From the NCBI RefSeq assembly GCF_039679125.1, contig NZ_CP155551.1, positions 2,356,001-2,420,000 on the forward strand: a stretch of 64,000 nucleotides of DNA. The letters are read 5' to 3'. The DNA is from Blastococcus sp. HT6-4. GTDB taxonomy: Bacteria > Actinomycetota > Actinomycetes > Mycobacteriales > Geodermatophilaceae. The notes below the pieces were generated by a model that worked only from the letters and a program-made list of their open reading frames with translations, was not told where the DNA came from and made no database searches. Both the position numbers and the translations under genes were made by a program. Positions 27,472-35,910 of the stretch are shown one piece after another. Position 1 is the stretch's first letter, and every line of letters starts with the position of its first letter.

Positions 27472-28107
27472 TCAGCCGGGCAGCAGCCGGCCGAGGACAC
27501 CCTTGGCCGTCGAGCCGGCCCGGTAGGACTGCACGAGCCAGGACCCGCACACGATGTTCGCGCCCGCCAGGACGGGCACCAGGAACTGGGTCGCGCGCTG
27601 GCGGTGCTGCCACGCGGCGATCTCGTCCGGGGTCCCTGCCGAGGGGATCGTCGCGTCCTCGACCGCGACCGGCGTGCCGCGCCGCTCGGCCTCCTCGGCC
27701 AGCTGGGCGATGCGGGCCCCGGAGTAGGACGCGAAGCCGGTGGCAGCCGCTCCGGCGACGACCACGCCCGCCTTAAGGGCGCCCACGGTGCCGAACCCCT
27801 TCTGCAGCGCGATCCGGCGGCCACCGGTACGGGTGAGCTGCAGGCCTGCGAGCACGGTGGCGGCGATGCCCGCCCACTGAGCCGGGGCGAAGCGTCCCCA
27901 CGCCGCACTCGCCACCCGGATCCGGTCGATGCCCTGGCTCAGGTCCGCGCCCGACTTGTTGACCCCGGCCACCCCCATGACCGTTCCGCCGAACCACAGG
28001 GCCGAACCCAGGTCGTGCACCGCCTGTGCGGCGACGTGGTTGTCGCTGCGGGTCCCGAGCCCGCCGCGCGACCGCAAGGCTGCCGGTCCGGCGGAGCGCC
28101 TGGTCAC
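27472..28107 (-). CDS. Membrane protein of unknown function
   Basis: 211 residues from GTG 28107, with GGAGGACT upstream. Hydrophobic segments include [16 protein letters not shown] (about 34-49), an Ala-rich stretch near 77-92, [18 protein letters not shown] (about 108-125) and [16 protein letters not shown] near the C-terminus. I do not recognise a named family. It overlaps the small acidic gene upstream by 4 bp. Confidence 0.75.
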   Translation of the reverse strand: MTRRSAGPAALRSRGGLGTRSDNHVAAQAVHDLGSALWFGGTVMGVAGVNKSGADLSQGIDRIRVASAAWGRFAPAQWAGIAATVLAGLQLTRTGGRRIALQKGFGTVGALKAGVVVAGAAATGFASYSGARIAQLAEEAERRGTPVAVEDATIPSAGTPDEIAAWQHRQRATQFLVPVLAGANIVCGSWLVQSYRAGSTAKGVLGRLLPG

Positions 28108-28259
28108 GCGGAGTCCTCCTCGCCGGCACCCATGGCCTCGTCGACGCTGGTCTCGCCGCCGGTGCGGCCGCCTCCGGGCCGGTCGACGTCCTTCCCGACG
28201 CTCGCGCGCGAGCCCTCCTCGTCCTCGGGCAGAGGGGTGGCGTTCGGCTGCTCGGTCAT
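28104..28259 (-). CDS. Small acidic hypothetical protein (51 aa)
   Basis: Starts at ATG 28259 (MTEQPNATPLPEDEEG) with GAGGAGC at good spacing. It is rich in Asp, Glu and Gly and lacks hydrophobic segments, so probably disordered and cytoplasmic. Its stop overlaps the GTG of the membrane protein gene. The clear ribosome site and overlap argue that it is real; no function is suggested. Confidence 0.6.
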   Translation of the reverse strand: MTEQPNATPLPEDEEGSRASVGKDVDRPGGGRTGGETSVDEAMGAGEEDSA

Positions 28260-28420
28260 CCGGTGCTCCTCGCTCGTCGGTCCGTGTCCTCTCATGGTGA
28301 CCCGGGTCACCTCCTGGCGCATCCGCCCGCCGGTCAGGCGGTCACGAGTCCGGCCGGACGTGGCACCGGGCGGAGTAGGTTCTCAGCTGCCCGTTCACCG
28401 ACCCGCCAGGAGACCGCCCG

Positions 28421-29035
28421 ATGTCCGACGTGCTCCTCGTCCTGCTGATCGTCTTCCTGGTGGCCGTCGCGATCCTGGCTGCGGTCGTCCTCGTGCTGCG
28501 CCGCCGCAACCTGGCGAAGGCCGCCGCCCCGCGGCCCCGTGTCGACCCGCTGGCCGACGAGCCCGACGTCTACGACCCGCACTCGATCGGGGTCGGCGAC
28601 GTGATCACCTACGCGGGCGTCGACCACGTCGTCCGCGGCACCATCGTGCTCGAGGAGGGCGGGATGACCTGGCGCGAGCACCTGCTCGACGGGTCGACCG
28701 GCCGGCGGTGGCTCACGGTCGAGGACGACGAGGGCGACCTCGAGATGACGCTCTGGATGCGCCGGGAGGGCACGAACCTGACCCCGGACGGCGACGTGAT
28801 CCTCGACGACCGGGTGCACCGCCAGATCGAGCGCGGCCGGGCCGCCTACACCGCCGAGGGCACGACCGGCACGCCGCCGAGCGGCACCATGGAGTACGCC
28901 GACTACGCGACGGCCGACAAGACCGGGCAGATCGCGTTCGAGCGGTGGGCCCCCACGCAGTCGTGGGAGGTCTCCACCGGGCGCACCGTCAGCCGGGGCG
29001 AGCTGACCGTCTACCACCGGACGCCCGAGGCATGA
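28421..29035 (+). CDS. DUF4178 protein with N-terminal membrane anchor
   Basis: 204 residues from ATG 28421 with a CAGGAG site. One membrane helix (about 4-27) is followed by a basic patch and a DUF4178 domain (about 50-195: IGVGDVITYAGVDHVVRGTI, GMTWREHLLDG, WLTVEDDEGDLEMTLW). First gene of a coupled plus-strand set running to the spermidine-synthase-like gene. DUF4178 often occurs beside DUF350 and polyamine-synthase genes; function unknown. Confidence 0.85.
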   Translation: MSDVLLVLLIVFLVAVAILAAVVLVLRRRNLAKAAAPRPRVDPLADEPDVYDPHSIGVGDVITYAGVDHVVRGTIVLEEGGMTWREHLLDGSTGRRWLTVEDDEGDLEMTLWMRREGTNLTPDGDVILDDRVHRQIERGRAAYTAEGTTGTPPSGTMEYADYATADKTGQIAFERWAPTQSWEVSTGRTVSRGELTVYHRTPEA

Positions 29036-29541
29036 CCCTGCACCTGCTGGACGTCGAGCCGCGGGACGTCGCCGCCGGCGCTCTCGGCCTGCTCCTCGGC
29101 GGCCCGGCGCCCGAGCCGCTCGCGCGGCTGCGGCTGACCGACGCGCACGGCGGGTCGCTGATCCTCGGTGTGCTCGGCGCCTCGCACGTGGTGACGGCGC
29201 GGGCCCGCGGGGAGGAGTGCACCGAGGAGGTCTCCTGCGACGCGATCGGGGCGGGCGGCGCCCCCCTGCCCCCGGCCCTGCGGTCCGGCGGCTACGGCTT
29301 CTCCTCCGCGGTCACCCGCACGAACCGGCTCGAGCTGGACGCCACCGCCGACGGGCTGCGCGCGCGGGCGGCGCGGGACACGGCGTGGCTCTGCGGCGCC
29401 TTCCCCGGCTCGGGCAGCGCACTCACCGCCATGACCGCGGACCCGCTCCCCGACGGGGGCTGGGCCTGGCGGACCTGGCACCTCTACCCCGCCGGCGACA
29501 CCGGCGAGGTCGTCACGACACAGACCAGGTGGACGCCGTGA
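29032..29541 (+). CDS. DUF2617 protein
   Basis: 169 residues from ATG 29032, overlapping the DUF4178 gene by 4 bp. Recognisable features are HLLDVEPRDVAAGALGLLL, LILGVLGASHVV, a YGFSSAVTRTNRLELDA segment and the ending WRTWHLYPAGDTGEVVTTQT, as in DUF2617. No signal peptide, so probably cytoplasmic. It overlaps the next gene by 4 bp. Confidence 0.82.
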   Translation: MTLHLLDVEPRDVAAGALGLLLGGPAPEPLARLRLTDAHGGSLILGVLGASHVVTARARGEECTEEVSCDAIGAGGAPLPPALRSGGYGFSSAVTRTNRLELDATADGLRARAARDTAWLCGAFPGSGSALTAMTADPLPDGGWAWRTWHLYPAGDTGEVVTTQTRWTP

Positions 29542-29945
29542 GATCCATGTCCCGGATGGTGGCCCTCGCACTGGCCGCCGTCCTGCTCCTGACCAGCTGC
29601 GGGACCGGTACCCGCATCCGCGCCTTCCTCGACGACACCTACGAGCGGACCGAGATCGTCGGCGACGCCGCGGTCTACGCCTCGCCCGATCCGGTGGGCA
29701 CCACGACCGCGGCCATCACCGACGCCGTCCCCCCGGCGGAACGGCAGGCCGACGGCGGGAACGAGTACCTGCGCTACGACGACGACATCGTGATCGTCAG
29801 CGCCGCAGCGAACGGCAGCACCGTGCGCGTCGAGGACCTCGACGAGCGGTACCGCAGCGGCTTCTTCGCCTTCCTCGGGCCGGGCTTCCGGCCGGGCTCC
29901 CCCGTCGGCACGGGCGGCAGCGGCGGTCCCGGGGACGCCAAGTGA
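29538..29945 (+). CDS. DUF4247 lipoprotein
   Basis: 135 residues from GTG 29538 (4-bp overlap with DUF2617); ATG 29547 is an alternative. A signal sequence ends in the lipobox LLTSCG, so the protein should be lipid-anchored outside the membrane. The body (AVYASPDPVGTTTAAITDA, EYLRYDDDIVIVS, the ARYYR-like LDERYRSGFFAFLGPGF) and Gly/Ser tail match DUF4247. Function unknown; third member of the coupled set. Confidence 0.82.
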   Translation: MRSMSRMVALALAAVLLLTSCGTGTRIRAFLDDTYERTEIVGDAAVYASPDPVGTTTAAITDAVPPAERQADGGNEYLRYDDDIVIVSAAANGSTVRVEDLDERYRSGFFAFLGPGFRPGSPVGTGGSGGPGDAK

Positions 29946-29994
29946 CCCCCGCCCGGCACGTCCCCACTCCCCTCGAGACCAGGAGCGACCTCAC

Positions 29995-30459
29995 GTGAGC
30001 ACGACCTACCAGGCCGTGGAGTTCGGCTACGTCGACGCCGACCTGCTGATCCAGGGCGTCGTCGGGACGCTGCTGTTCTTCGTCATCGGGGTGGGCGTGC
30101 TCGCCCTCGGGTTCCTCGCGCTCGACCTCATCACCCCGGGGAACCTCCGCACGCAGGTCTACCTCGACCACAACCCGAACGCGGCGATCCTGCTCGGCGC
30201 CAACCACCTCGCGCTGGCGATCATCGTGGTGACGGCGATCATGACCAGCGCCGACAACCTGGGCCAGGGGCTGGTGGACACGGCGGTCTACGGCCTGATC
30301 GGCGTGCTGCTGCAGGCCCTGGCGCTCCGGGTGCTGGACGCGGTCATCCCCGCCGACCTGCGCTCCCTGGTGAACCAGCCGCGGATGCGTGGCTCGGCGT
30401 GGGCGATCGGCATCAGCCTGGTGGCGATCGGCGCCGTGAACGCCGCCGCGCTGTCCTGA
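29995..30459 (+). CDS. DUF350 integral membrane protein
   Basis: 154 residues from GTG 29995 with AGGAG upstream. About four membrane helices; GTLLFFVIGVGVLALGFLALDLITPGNL, AILLGANHLALAIIVVTAI and the repeated second half with YGLIGVLLQALALRVLDAVIP are typical of DUF350 (YjfL-like). E. coli YjfL lies beside a glutathionylspermidine-synthase-like gene, and here the next gene is a spermidine-synthase-like protein 4 bp away, so the polyamine link is conserved across phyla. Confidence 0.87.
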   Translation: MSTTYQAVEFGYVDADLLIQGVVGTLLFFVIGVGVLALGFLALDLITPGNLRTQVYLDHNPNAAILLGANHLALAIIVVTAIMTSADNLGQGLVDTAVYGLIGVLLQALALRVLDAVIPADLRSLVNQPRMRGSAWAIGISLVAIGAVNAAALS

Positions 30460-30463
30460 GGTC

Positions 30464-32041
30464 ATGACGGCGACGGCGCAGGGGGTGTCGGCGGCGGGTC
30501 CCGCCGCGGCGGGCGGCGGCGTGCGCTCGCGCCCCCTGCTGCTGGCCGCCGTCGCCGTCTGCGCGGCGTGCGGGCTGATCTACGAGCTGGTGCTGCTCAC
30601 CCTGTCGGCGAGCCTCACCGGTGGCGGGATCACCCAGACCTCGCTGATCGTGGCGGGGTTCGTCGCGGCGCTCGGCGCGGGCGCGCTGCTGGTCAAGCCG
30701 TTCCTCGGGCACGCCGCCGCGACCTTCGTGGCGGTGGAGATCCTGCTCGGTGTCGTGGGCGGCCTGAGCGCCGTGACGCTCTACGTCTCGTTCTCCTTCT
30801 ACGGGACCAGCAGCGCGGTCCTGCTGGTCGGCACGGCGGTGATCGGCGTCCTCGTGGGTGCCGAGGTGCCGCTGCTCATGACGCTGCTGCAGTCCGGGCG
30901 CAGCGGTGTCGACGCCCGCGGCTCGGGCTCGCTGCTCGCCGACCTCAACGCCGCCGACTACGCCGGCGCGCTGCTCGGCGGCCTGGCCTGGCCGTTCCTG
31001 CTGCTGCCGCTGGCCGGTCAGATCCGCGGCGCGGCTTTCACCGGGGTGCTCAACCTCCTGGCCGCCGCGGTCGTGGCCACCTTCCTCCTGCGCGGTGAGC
31101 TGACCCCCCGCGCCCGCCGCACGGCCACGGCGGCGCTACTGGCGGCGGCCGCCGTCCTCGGGGTGCTGCTCCTCCGGGCCGAGGACATCGAGACCACCTC
31201 CCGGCAGCGGCTCTACGCCGACCCGGTGGTGGCCGCGCAGCGCTCGGACTACCAGGAGGTCGTGCTCACCGAGCGCGGCGACGACGTCCGGCTGTACCTC
31301 GACGGCGACCTGCAGTTCTCCAGCCGGGACGAGCACCGCTACACGGAGGCGTTGGTCCACCCGGTGCTGGCCCGCGATCCGGAGCGGGTGCTGATCCTCG
31401 GCGGCGGGGACGGGCTGGCCGCGCGCGAGGTGCTCCGCCACCCGACGGTCGGCGAGGTCGTGCAGGTGGAGCTGGACCCGGCGGTCGTCGACCTGGCGCG
31501 GACGCGGCTGGCCGGGCTCAACGCCGGCGCGCTGGACGACCCCCGGGTCGAGGTGGTGCTGGACGACGCCTTCCGCTGGCTGCGCTCCCCGGCCGCGACC
31601 GGCTTCGACGCGGTGGTCGTGGACATGCCCGACCCGGACACCCCGGTGCTCGGCCGGCTCTACTCCACCGAGTTCTACGGGCTCGTCGCCGCGGCCGTGG
31701 CGCCCGGCGGGCTGGTCACGGTGCAGGCCGGCAGCCCCTACTCCACGCCCACGGCCTTCTGGCGGACGATCGCGACGCTGGACTCGGCCGGGCTGGCGCC
31801 CACGCCGTACCACGTGCACGTGCCGAGCTTCGGCGACTGGGGCTTCGCCGTCGCGCAGTCCGGCGGGACCCCGCCCGGCCTCTCCCTCTCCCCCGCGGCC
31901 CCGCCGCTGCGGTTCCTCGACGACGCGGTCCTGCAGGCCGCCGGGGTCTTCCCGGCCGACCGGCGGCCGCAGCGCCTGGAGCCCTCCACCCTCGACCGGC
32001 CGCGGATCGTCGACGACATGCGCAGCGGCTACGTCGGCTGA
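30464..32041 (+). CDS. Membrane-anchored spermidine synthase-like protein
   Basis: 525 residues from ATG 30464. The N-terminal half (about 25-235) has about seven membrane helices, and the C-terminal half is a SpeE-type methyltransferase-fold domain with the nucleotide loop LILGGGDGLAAREVL, acidic LDPAVVDLAR, and DMPDPDTPVLGRLYSTEFY. Motifs YLDGDLQFSSRDEHRYTE and QAGSPYSTPTAFW match polyamine aminopropyltransferases. It probably transfers an aminopropyl (or other) group at the membrane face. Substrate is unproven: fused forms are usually only annotated by homology. Confidence 0.88.
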   Translation: MTATAQGVSAAGPAAAGGGVRSRPLLLAAVAVCAACGLIYELVLLTLSASLTGGGITQTSLIVAGFVAALGAGALLVKPFLGHAAATFVAVEILLGVVGGLSAVTLYVSFSFYGTSSAVLLVGTAVIGVLVGAEVPLLMTLLQSGRSGVDARGSGSLLADLNAADYAGALLGGLAWPFLLLPLAGQIRGAAFTGVLNLLAAAVVATFLLRGELTPRARRTATAALLAAAAVLGVLLLRAEDIETTSRQRLYADPVVAAQRSDYQEVVLTERGDDVRLYLDGDLQFSSRDEHRYTEALVHPVLARDPERVLILGGGDGLAAREVLRHPTVGEVVQVELDPAVVDLARTRLAGLNAGALDDPRVEVVLDDAFRWLRSPAATGFDAVVVDMPDPDTPVLGRLYSTEFYGLVAAAVAPGGLVTVQAGSPYSTPTAFWRTIATLDSAGLAPTPYHVHVPSFGDWGFAVAQSGGTPPGLSLSPAAPPLRFLDDAVLQAAGVFPADRRPQRLEPSTLDRPRIVDDMRSGYVG

Positions 32042-32169
32042 CGCATGTAGCGTTCTTGTCCTGGGCCGCCCTTCCGGGCCGCCCGTCCGGGCCGTGTGCC
32101 CGGACCCGCCGGACGCCGCCCGAGGGCCGGCCGCCGCGGGACGCGGAACCGAACGAGGAGAGTGCCACC

Positions 32170-33798
32170 GTGGCCGCCGTCACCGACGCAGCCGAACGAC
32201 ACGAGGCCGGCCGGGCCGCACGGTCGGCGGTCGCCGAGGCCGCCCGCCGGCGGACCTTCGCCGTGATCAGCCACCCCGACGCCGGGAAGTCCACGCTCAC
32301 CGAGGCCCTCGCCCTGCACGCCCGGGTCATCGGCCAGGCCGGCGCGGTGCACGGCAAGGCCGGCCGCCGCGGCACGGTCTCGGACTGGATGGACATGGAG
32401 AAGGCCCGCGGCATCTCCATCACCTCCGCCGCCCTGCAGTTCGAGTACCGCGACGCGGTCATCAACCTGCTCGACACCCCCGGCCACGCCGACTTCTCCG
32501 AGGACACCTACCGGGTGCTCACCGCGGTCGACGCCGCCGTCATGCTCGTCGACGCCGCCAAGGGCCTCGAGACGCAGACGATGAAGCTGTTCGCCGTCTG
32601 CAAGCACCGGGGCATCCCGATCGTCACCGTGGTGAACAAGTGGGACCGGCCCGGCAAGGACGCCCTCGAGCTGATGGACGAGATCGCCGAGCGCACCGGG
32701 CTCACCCCCACCCCGCTGACCTGGCCGGTCGGCATCGCCGGCGACTTCCGTGGCGTTCTCGACCGGCGCGACGGCACCTTCCGCCGCTTCACCCGCACCG
32801 CCGGCGGCGCCACGATCGCCCCCGAGGAGCTGCTGACCGCCGCGGACGCCGCGGCCCAGGAGGGCGACGTCTGGCGGCAGGCCGAGGAGGAGGCCGAGCT
32901 GCTCGAGGCCACCGGTGCCGAGCACGACCAGGAGTCGTTCCTCGGTGGCGTCACCACGCCGGTGCTCTTCGCCTCCGCCGTCTCGAACTTCGGCGTCGGC
33001 GCGCTGCTGGACACCCTGGTCGACCTCGCCCCGCCGCCGGCCGGGCGGCCCGACGCCGACGGCGAGGTGCGCGGCCTCGACGAGCCGTTCAGCGCCTTCG
33101 TGTTCAAGGTGCAGTCGGGCATGGACGCCGCCCACCGCGACCGGCTGGCCTACATCCGCATCTGCACCGGGGTGTTCGAGCGCGGCATGGTCGTCACCCA
33201 CGACCGCACCCGCCGTCCGTTCACCACCAAGTACGCCCAGCACGTCTTCGGCCGGGAACGCGAGAGCATCGAGACCGCCTACCCCGGCGACGTCGTGGGG
33301 CTGGTCAACGCCTCCGCCCTCGGGGTCGGCGACAGCCTCTACACCGACCGGCCTGTCAGCTATCCCCCGCTCACCACCTTCGCGCCCGAGCACTTCGCCG
33401 TCGCCCGCAGCCTCGAGACGGCCAAGCACAAGCAGTTCCGCAAGGGCATCGAGCAGCTGGACTCCGAGGGCGTGGTGCAGGTGCTGCGCTCGGACCGGCG
33501 CGGCGACGGCACCCCGGTGCTGGCCGTGGTGGGGCCGATGCAGTTCGAGGTCGCCACCCACCGCATGGAGCACGAGTTCAACGCCCCCGTGGCGCTGGAC
33601 CGGCTGCCCTACAGCATCGCGATGCGCACCGACGAGGCGTCGCTGCCGCTGATCGCCGCGTCGGGCGGGGTGGAGGTCGTGCAGCGGACCAGCGGCGAGC
33701 TGCTGGCGCTGTTCACCGACAAGTGGGCGCTGCGGATGCTGCAGCAGCGGCACCCCACCCTCACGCTCGAGCCCCTGGTGGCCGCGCAGCTCGCCTGA
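32170..33798 (+). CDS. prfC: Peptide chain release factor 3 PrfC
   Basis: 542 residues from GTG 32170 with a GAGGAG site upstream. Translational GTPase: G1 SHPDAGKST (34-42), RGISITSA switch, G3 DTPGHADFSEDTYR, G4 NKWD. Domain II and the C-terminal RF3 domain (TFAPEHFAVARSLETAKHKQFRKG, GPMQFEVATHRMEHEF) are complete. It releases RF1/RF2 from ribosomes after termination. RF3 is patchily distributed in actinobacteria. Confidence 0.95.
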   Translation: MAAVTDAAERHEAGRAARSAVAEAARRRTFAVISHPDAGKSTLTEALALHARVIGQAGAVHGKAGRRGTVSDWMDMEKARGISITSAALQFEYRDAVINLLDTPGHADFSEDTYRVLTAVDAAVMLVDAAKGLETQTMKLFAVCKHRGIPIVTVVNKWDRPGKDALELMDEIAERTGLTPTPLTWPVGIAGDFRGVLDRRDGTFRRFTRTAGGATIAPEELLTAADAAAQEGDVWRQAEEEAELLEATGAEHDQESFLGGVTTPVLFASAVSNFGVGALLDTLVDLAPPPAGRPDADGEVRGLDEPFSAFVFKVQSGMDAAHRDRLAYIRICTGVFERGMVVTHDRTRRPFTTKYAQHVFGRERESIETAYPGDVVGLVNASALGVGDSLYTDRPVSYPPLTTFAPEHFAVARSLETAKHKQFRKGIEQLDSEGVVQVLRSDRRGDGTPVLAVVGPMQFEVATHRMEHEFNAPVALDRLPYSIAMRTDEASLPLIAASGGVEVVQRTSGELLALFTDKWALRMLQQRHPTLTLEPLVAAQLA

Positions 33799-33814
33799 AC
33801 CGGCGCACCGGCGG

Positions 33815-34687
33815 TCAGCCTCGCAGCGACGCGTAGATCTCCTCGGCGTGGTCGAAGACCAGGAAGTGCCCCTCGCCGCTCAGCCAGTGCGCCGTGCAGT
33901 CGGGCAGCATCGCGCTGAGCACCTGGCCGAGGACGACGGGGACCTGCCAGTCCTGCGTCCCGTGCCAGACGTGCACGTGCTGGCGGACCGACGACAGCGG
34001 GAACCCCCACGGCCGGAACAGCAGGGCCCGGTCCTCGGCGAGCACGGCGGTGCCGTTGCGCAGCCCCTCGGTGAACGTCCGGGCCAGGATCCGCCGGACG
34101 GCCGGCCGGCCGATCACCCGCCGGTCGGCCGCGTTGAGCCGCAGCTGCAGGTAGCGCGGGATCATCGCCGGCCGCAGTCCGATCGGCGCCAGCACCGGCC
34201 GCAGCACGGCCGCGAGCCGAGCGGGGCGGTGCACGGTCTCCCGCACGCGACGGGGCACCCACCGCGGCCACGGCCACGGCACGTCGGGCGGCGGCGCCCC
34301 GCCGAGGATCCCCACCGCCCGGACGCGGTCGGCGAAGACGTGCGCGCAGGCCAGGGCGTAGGCCGCCCCGCCGGACAGGCTGACCACCGAGAAACGGTCG
34401 ACGCCGAGGTGGTCGAGCAGCTGGCCGACGTCGTCGGGCCAGTCCATCACCCGGCGCCCGGGCTGCGGGTCCGAGCGCCCGAACCCCGGGCGATCGGGGA
34501 CGATCAGGCGGATCCCCCAGCGTCGGTAGTCCGCGGGGTCCTCGACGTGGCGTTCCAGCCGTGAGCTCGGCGAACCGTGGCACGCCAGCACCGGCCAGCC
34601 GGCCGGGTCGCCGTGCTCGGCGTACGCGAGCGTCCGGCCGTCACGCAGCCGGATCGAGTCCTCCCGGGGCGATGCGTTCTCGATCAT
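33815..34687 (-). CDS. Alpha/beta hydrolase
   Basis: 290 residues from ATG 34687. Nucleophile elbow SLSGGAAY (Ser105), oxyanion-region CHGSPSSRLE, catalytic Asp likely in HVWHGTQDWQVP, His in SGEGHFLVF. The GSPSSR and VPDRPGFGRSDP motifs are typical of the large epoxide-hydrolase/proline-iminopeptidase-like clan. Substrate unknown. Convergent with prfC, 16 bp apart. Confidence 0.88.
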   Translation of the reverse strand: MIENASPREDSIRLRDGRTLAYAEHGDPAGWPVLACHGSPSSRLERHVEDPADYRRWGIRLIVPDRPGFGRSDPQPGRRVMDWPDDVGQLLDHLGVDRFSVVSLSGGAAYALACAHVFADRVRAVGILGGAPPPDVPWPWPRWVPRRVRETVHRPARLAAVLRPVLAPIGLRPAMIPRYLQLRLNAADRRVIGRPAVRRILARTFTEGLRNGTAVLAEDRALLFRPWGFPLSSVRQHVHVWHGTQDWQVPVVLGQVLSAMLPDCTAHWLSGEGHFLVFDHAEEIYASLRG

Positions 34688-34748
34688 CGGGCTCCCCTAC
34701 CCGGGTCGACGGGGTCCACCCGGGCTTCGCCATTGCTAGCTTGCCCGC

Positions 34749-35111
34749 ATGGCGATCGATCCCCGCGGTGCAGACCTCAAGCGCTACCTCCAGGAGGACC
34801 CGGGCGGGCCGGTGGTGATGCTAAACCTGCTCCGGTACGCCGAGGGCGGCCGCGAGCTCTACGCGCAGTACGCCAAGGCGCTGTCGACCACGTTCCTGCC
34901 CCGGTACGGCGGCGAGGTGCTCTACGCCGGCGACGGGTCGACCGCCCTGGTGGCCGAGTCGGGCCAGGCCTGGGACACGGTGCTGCTGGTCCGCTACCCC
35001 TCGCGGGAGGCGTTCAGCAAGATGGTCGCCGACCCCGAGTACCAGCAGGTGACCGAGCTGCGCAGCCGCGCGCTCGCCGAGGCGGTCCTGCAGGCCACCA
35101 CCGAGCGCTGA
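34749..35111 (+). CDS. DUF1330 protein
   Basis: 120 residues from ATG 34749. Dimeric alpha-beta barrel type: GGPVVMLNLLRYAEGGRELYAQYAKA, LYAGDG, DTVLLVRYPSREAFSKMVADPEYQ. The last motif is the DUF1330 hallmark. Function unknown. A TAGCTT box about 9 bp before the start suggests a leaderless transcript. Confidence 0.87.
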   Translation: MAIDPRGADLKRYLQEDPGGPVVMLNLLRYAEGGRELYAQYAKALSTTFLPRYGGEVLYAGDGSTALVAESGQAWDTVLLVRYPSREAFSKMVADPEYQQVTELRSRALAEAVLQATTER

Positions 35112-35164
35112 CCGGGCCGACGTCCGGCCACGACCATTGCGCCCGCGGGGAGAAGCCGAGCGGG

Positions 35165-35857
35165 TCAGGCGCCGAGCCGGGCACTGACCTCGGCGACCGC
35201 GGCGAGCGAGGCCGATCGCAGCCGGGTGCGGTCCCCCCGCCAGCCGAGGGCGTGCAGCCCGAGATCCGCCGTGCGCAGCGGCTCGTCCGTCCGCCCCAGG
35301 CCGTCGGCCCGCAGGTTCGGCAGCGTCTCGGTCAGCCGGAAGACGACGTCGTCGTCGACCGGATCTGCCACCAGGACGTCGTCGGTCGGCTGCGGCAGCC
35401 CGGCGAGGACCTCCCGTGCCAGCTGCCGGTACCGCTCCCGCAGGTCGTCGCGCTCCCGGTGGAACCGGGCGAAGCGCTCGGTGCGCACCTCCGGCAGCAG
35501 GTACAGGATCCCGACGTTCCAGGCGCTCTCCCACAGCTGCCGCGAGTCCAGCAGGGCCAGCGCGTGCAGTCGTACCTCCGGGGGATCGGGGCGCTCGCCG
35601 AGCAGCGCCCAGGCCGCCAGCGGCCGGGTGACCGTGTCGCTGAGCAGCGCCTCGAGGATGTCGTCCTTGGTCCGGAAGTAGTGGTACAGCGACGCCTGCC
35701 GGATGCCGACGGCCTCGGCGATCTGCCGGGTGGAGGTCGCCGCGTACCCCCGCGTGGTGAACAGCTCCGCCGCGGCGTCCAGCACCTCCTCACCGGCGGT
35801 GGCACCGGGGCGTCTGCGGTCCTCGATCCGGGGACGCCCGGCGGTCGGTGTGCGCAC
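35165..35857 (-). CDS. TetR-family regulator, likely of the carboxylase operon
   Basis: 230 residues from GTG 35857. DNA-binding part: GEEVLDAAAELFTTRGYAAT and STRQIAEAVGIRQASLYHYF, followed by TKDDILEALL. The C-terminal ligand part is unassigned. It is the last gene of the minus-strand nitrogen operon, 53 bp after the symporter stop. A perfect 20-bp palindrome (35844-35863) covers its start codon, suggesting self-repression. Confidence 0.88.
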   Translation of the reverse strand: MRTPTAGRPRIEDRRRPGATAGEEVLDAAAELFTTRGYAATSTRQIAEAVGIRQASLYHYFRTKDDILEALLSDTVTRPLAAWALLGERPDPPEVRLHALALLDSRQLWESAWNVGILYLLPEVRTERFARFHRERDDLRERYRQLAREVLAGLPQPTDDVLVADPVDDDVVFRLTETLPNLRADGLGRTDEPLRTADLGLHALGWRGDRTRLRSASLAAVAEVSARLGA

Positions 35858-35863
35858 ACCGAC
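35844..35863. promoter_or_regulatory. Perfect 20-bp palindrome, probable TetR operator
   Basis: GTCGGTGTGCGCACACCGAC reads identically on both strands and covers the GTG start of the TetR gene. Repressor binding here would block a leaderless start. A second small palindrome ACGATCGT (35862-35869) adjoins it. Confidence 0.55.
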
Positions 35864-35910
35864 GATCGTGCCCGCCGCCCCGGCCGACGGACGGACCGCC
35901 GCTCCCGCCG

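Noticed and set aside
32094-33836. Long plus-strand frame inside prfC
   Set aside because: It is the +2 shadow of prfC, rich in Arg, Pro and Ala with no conserved domain.
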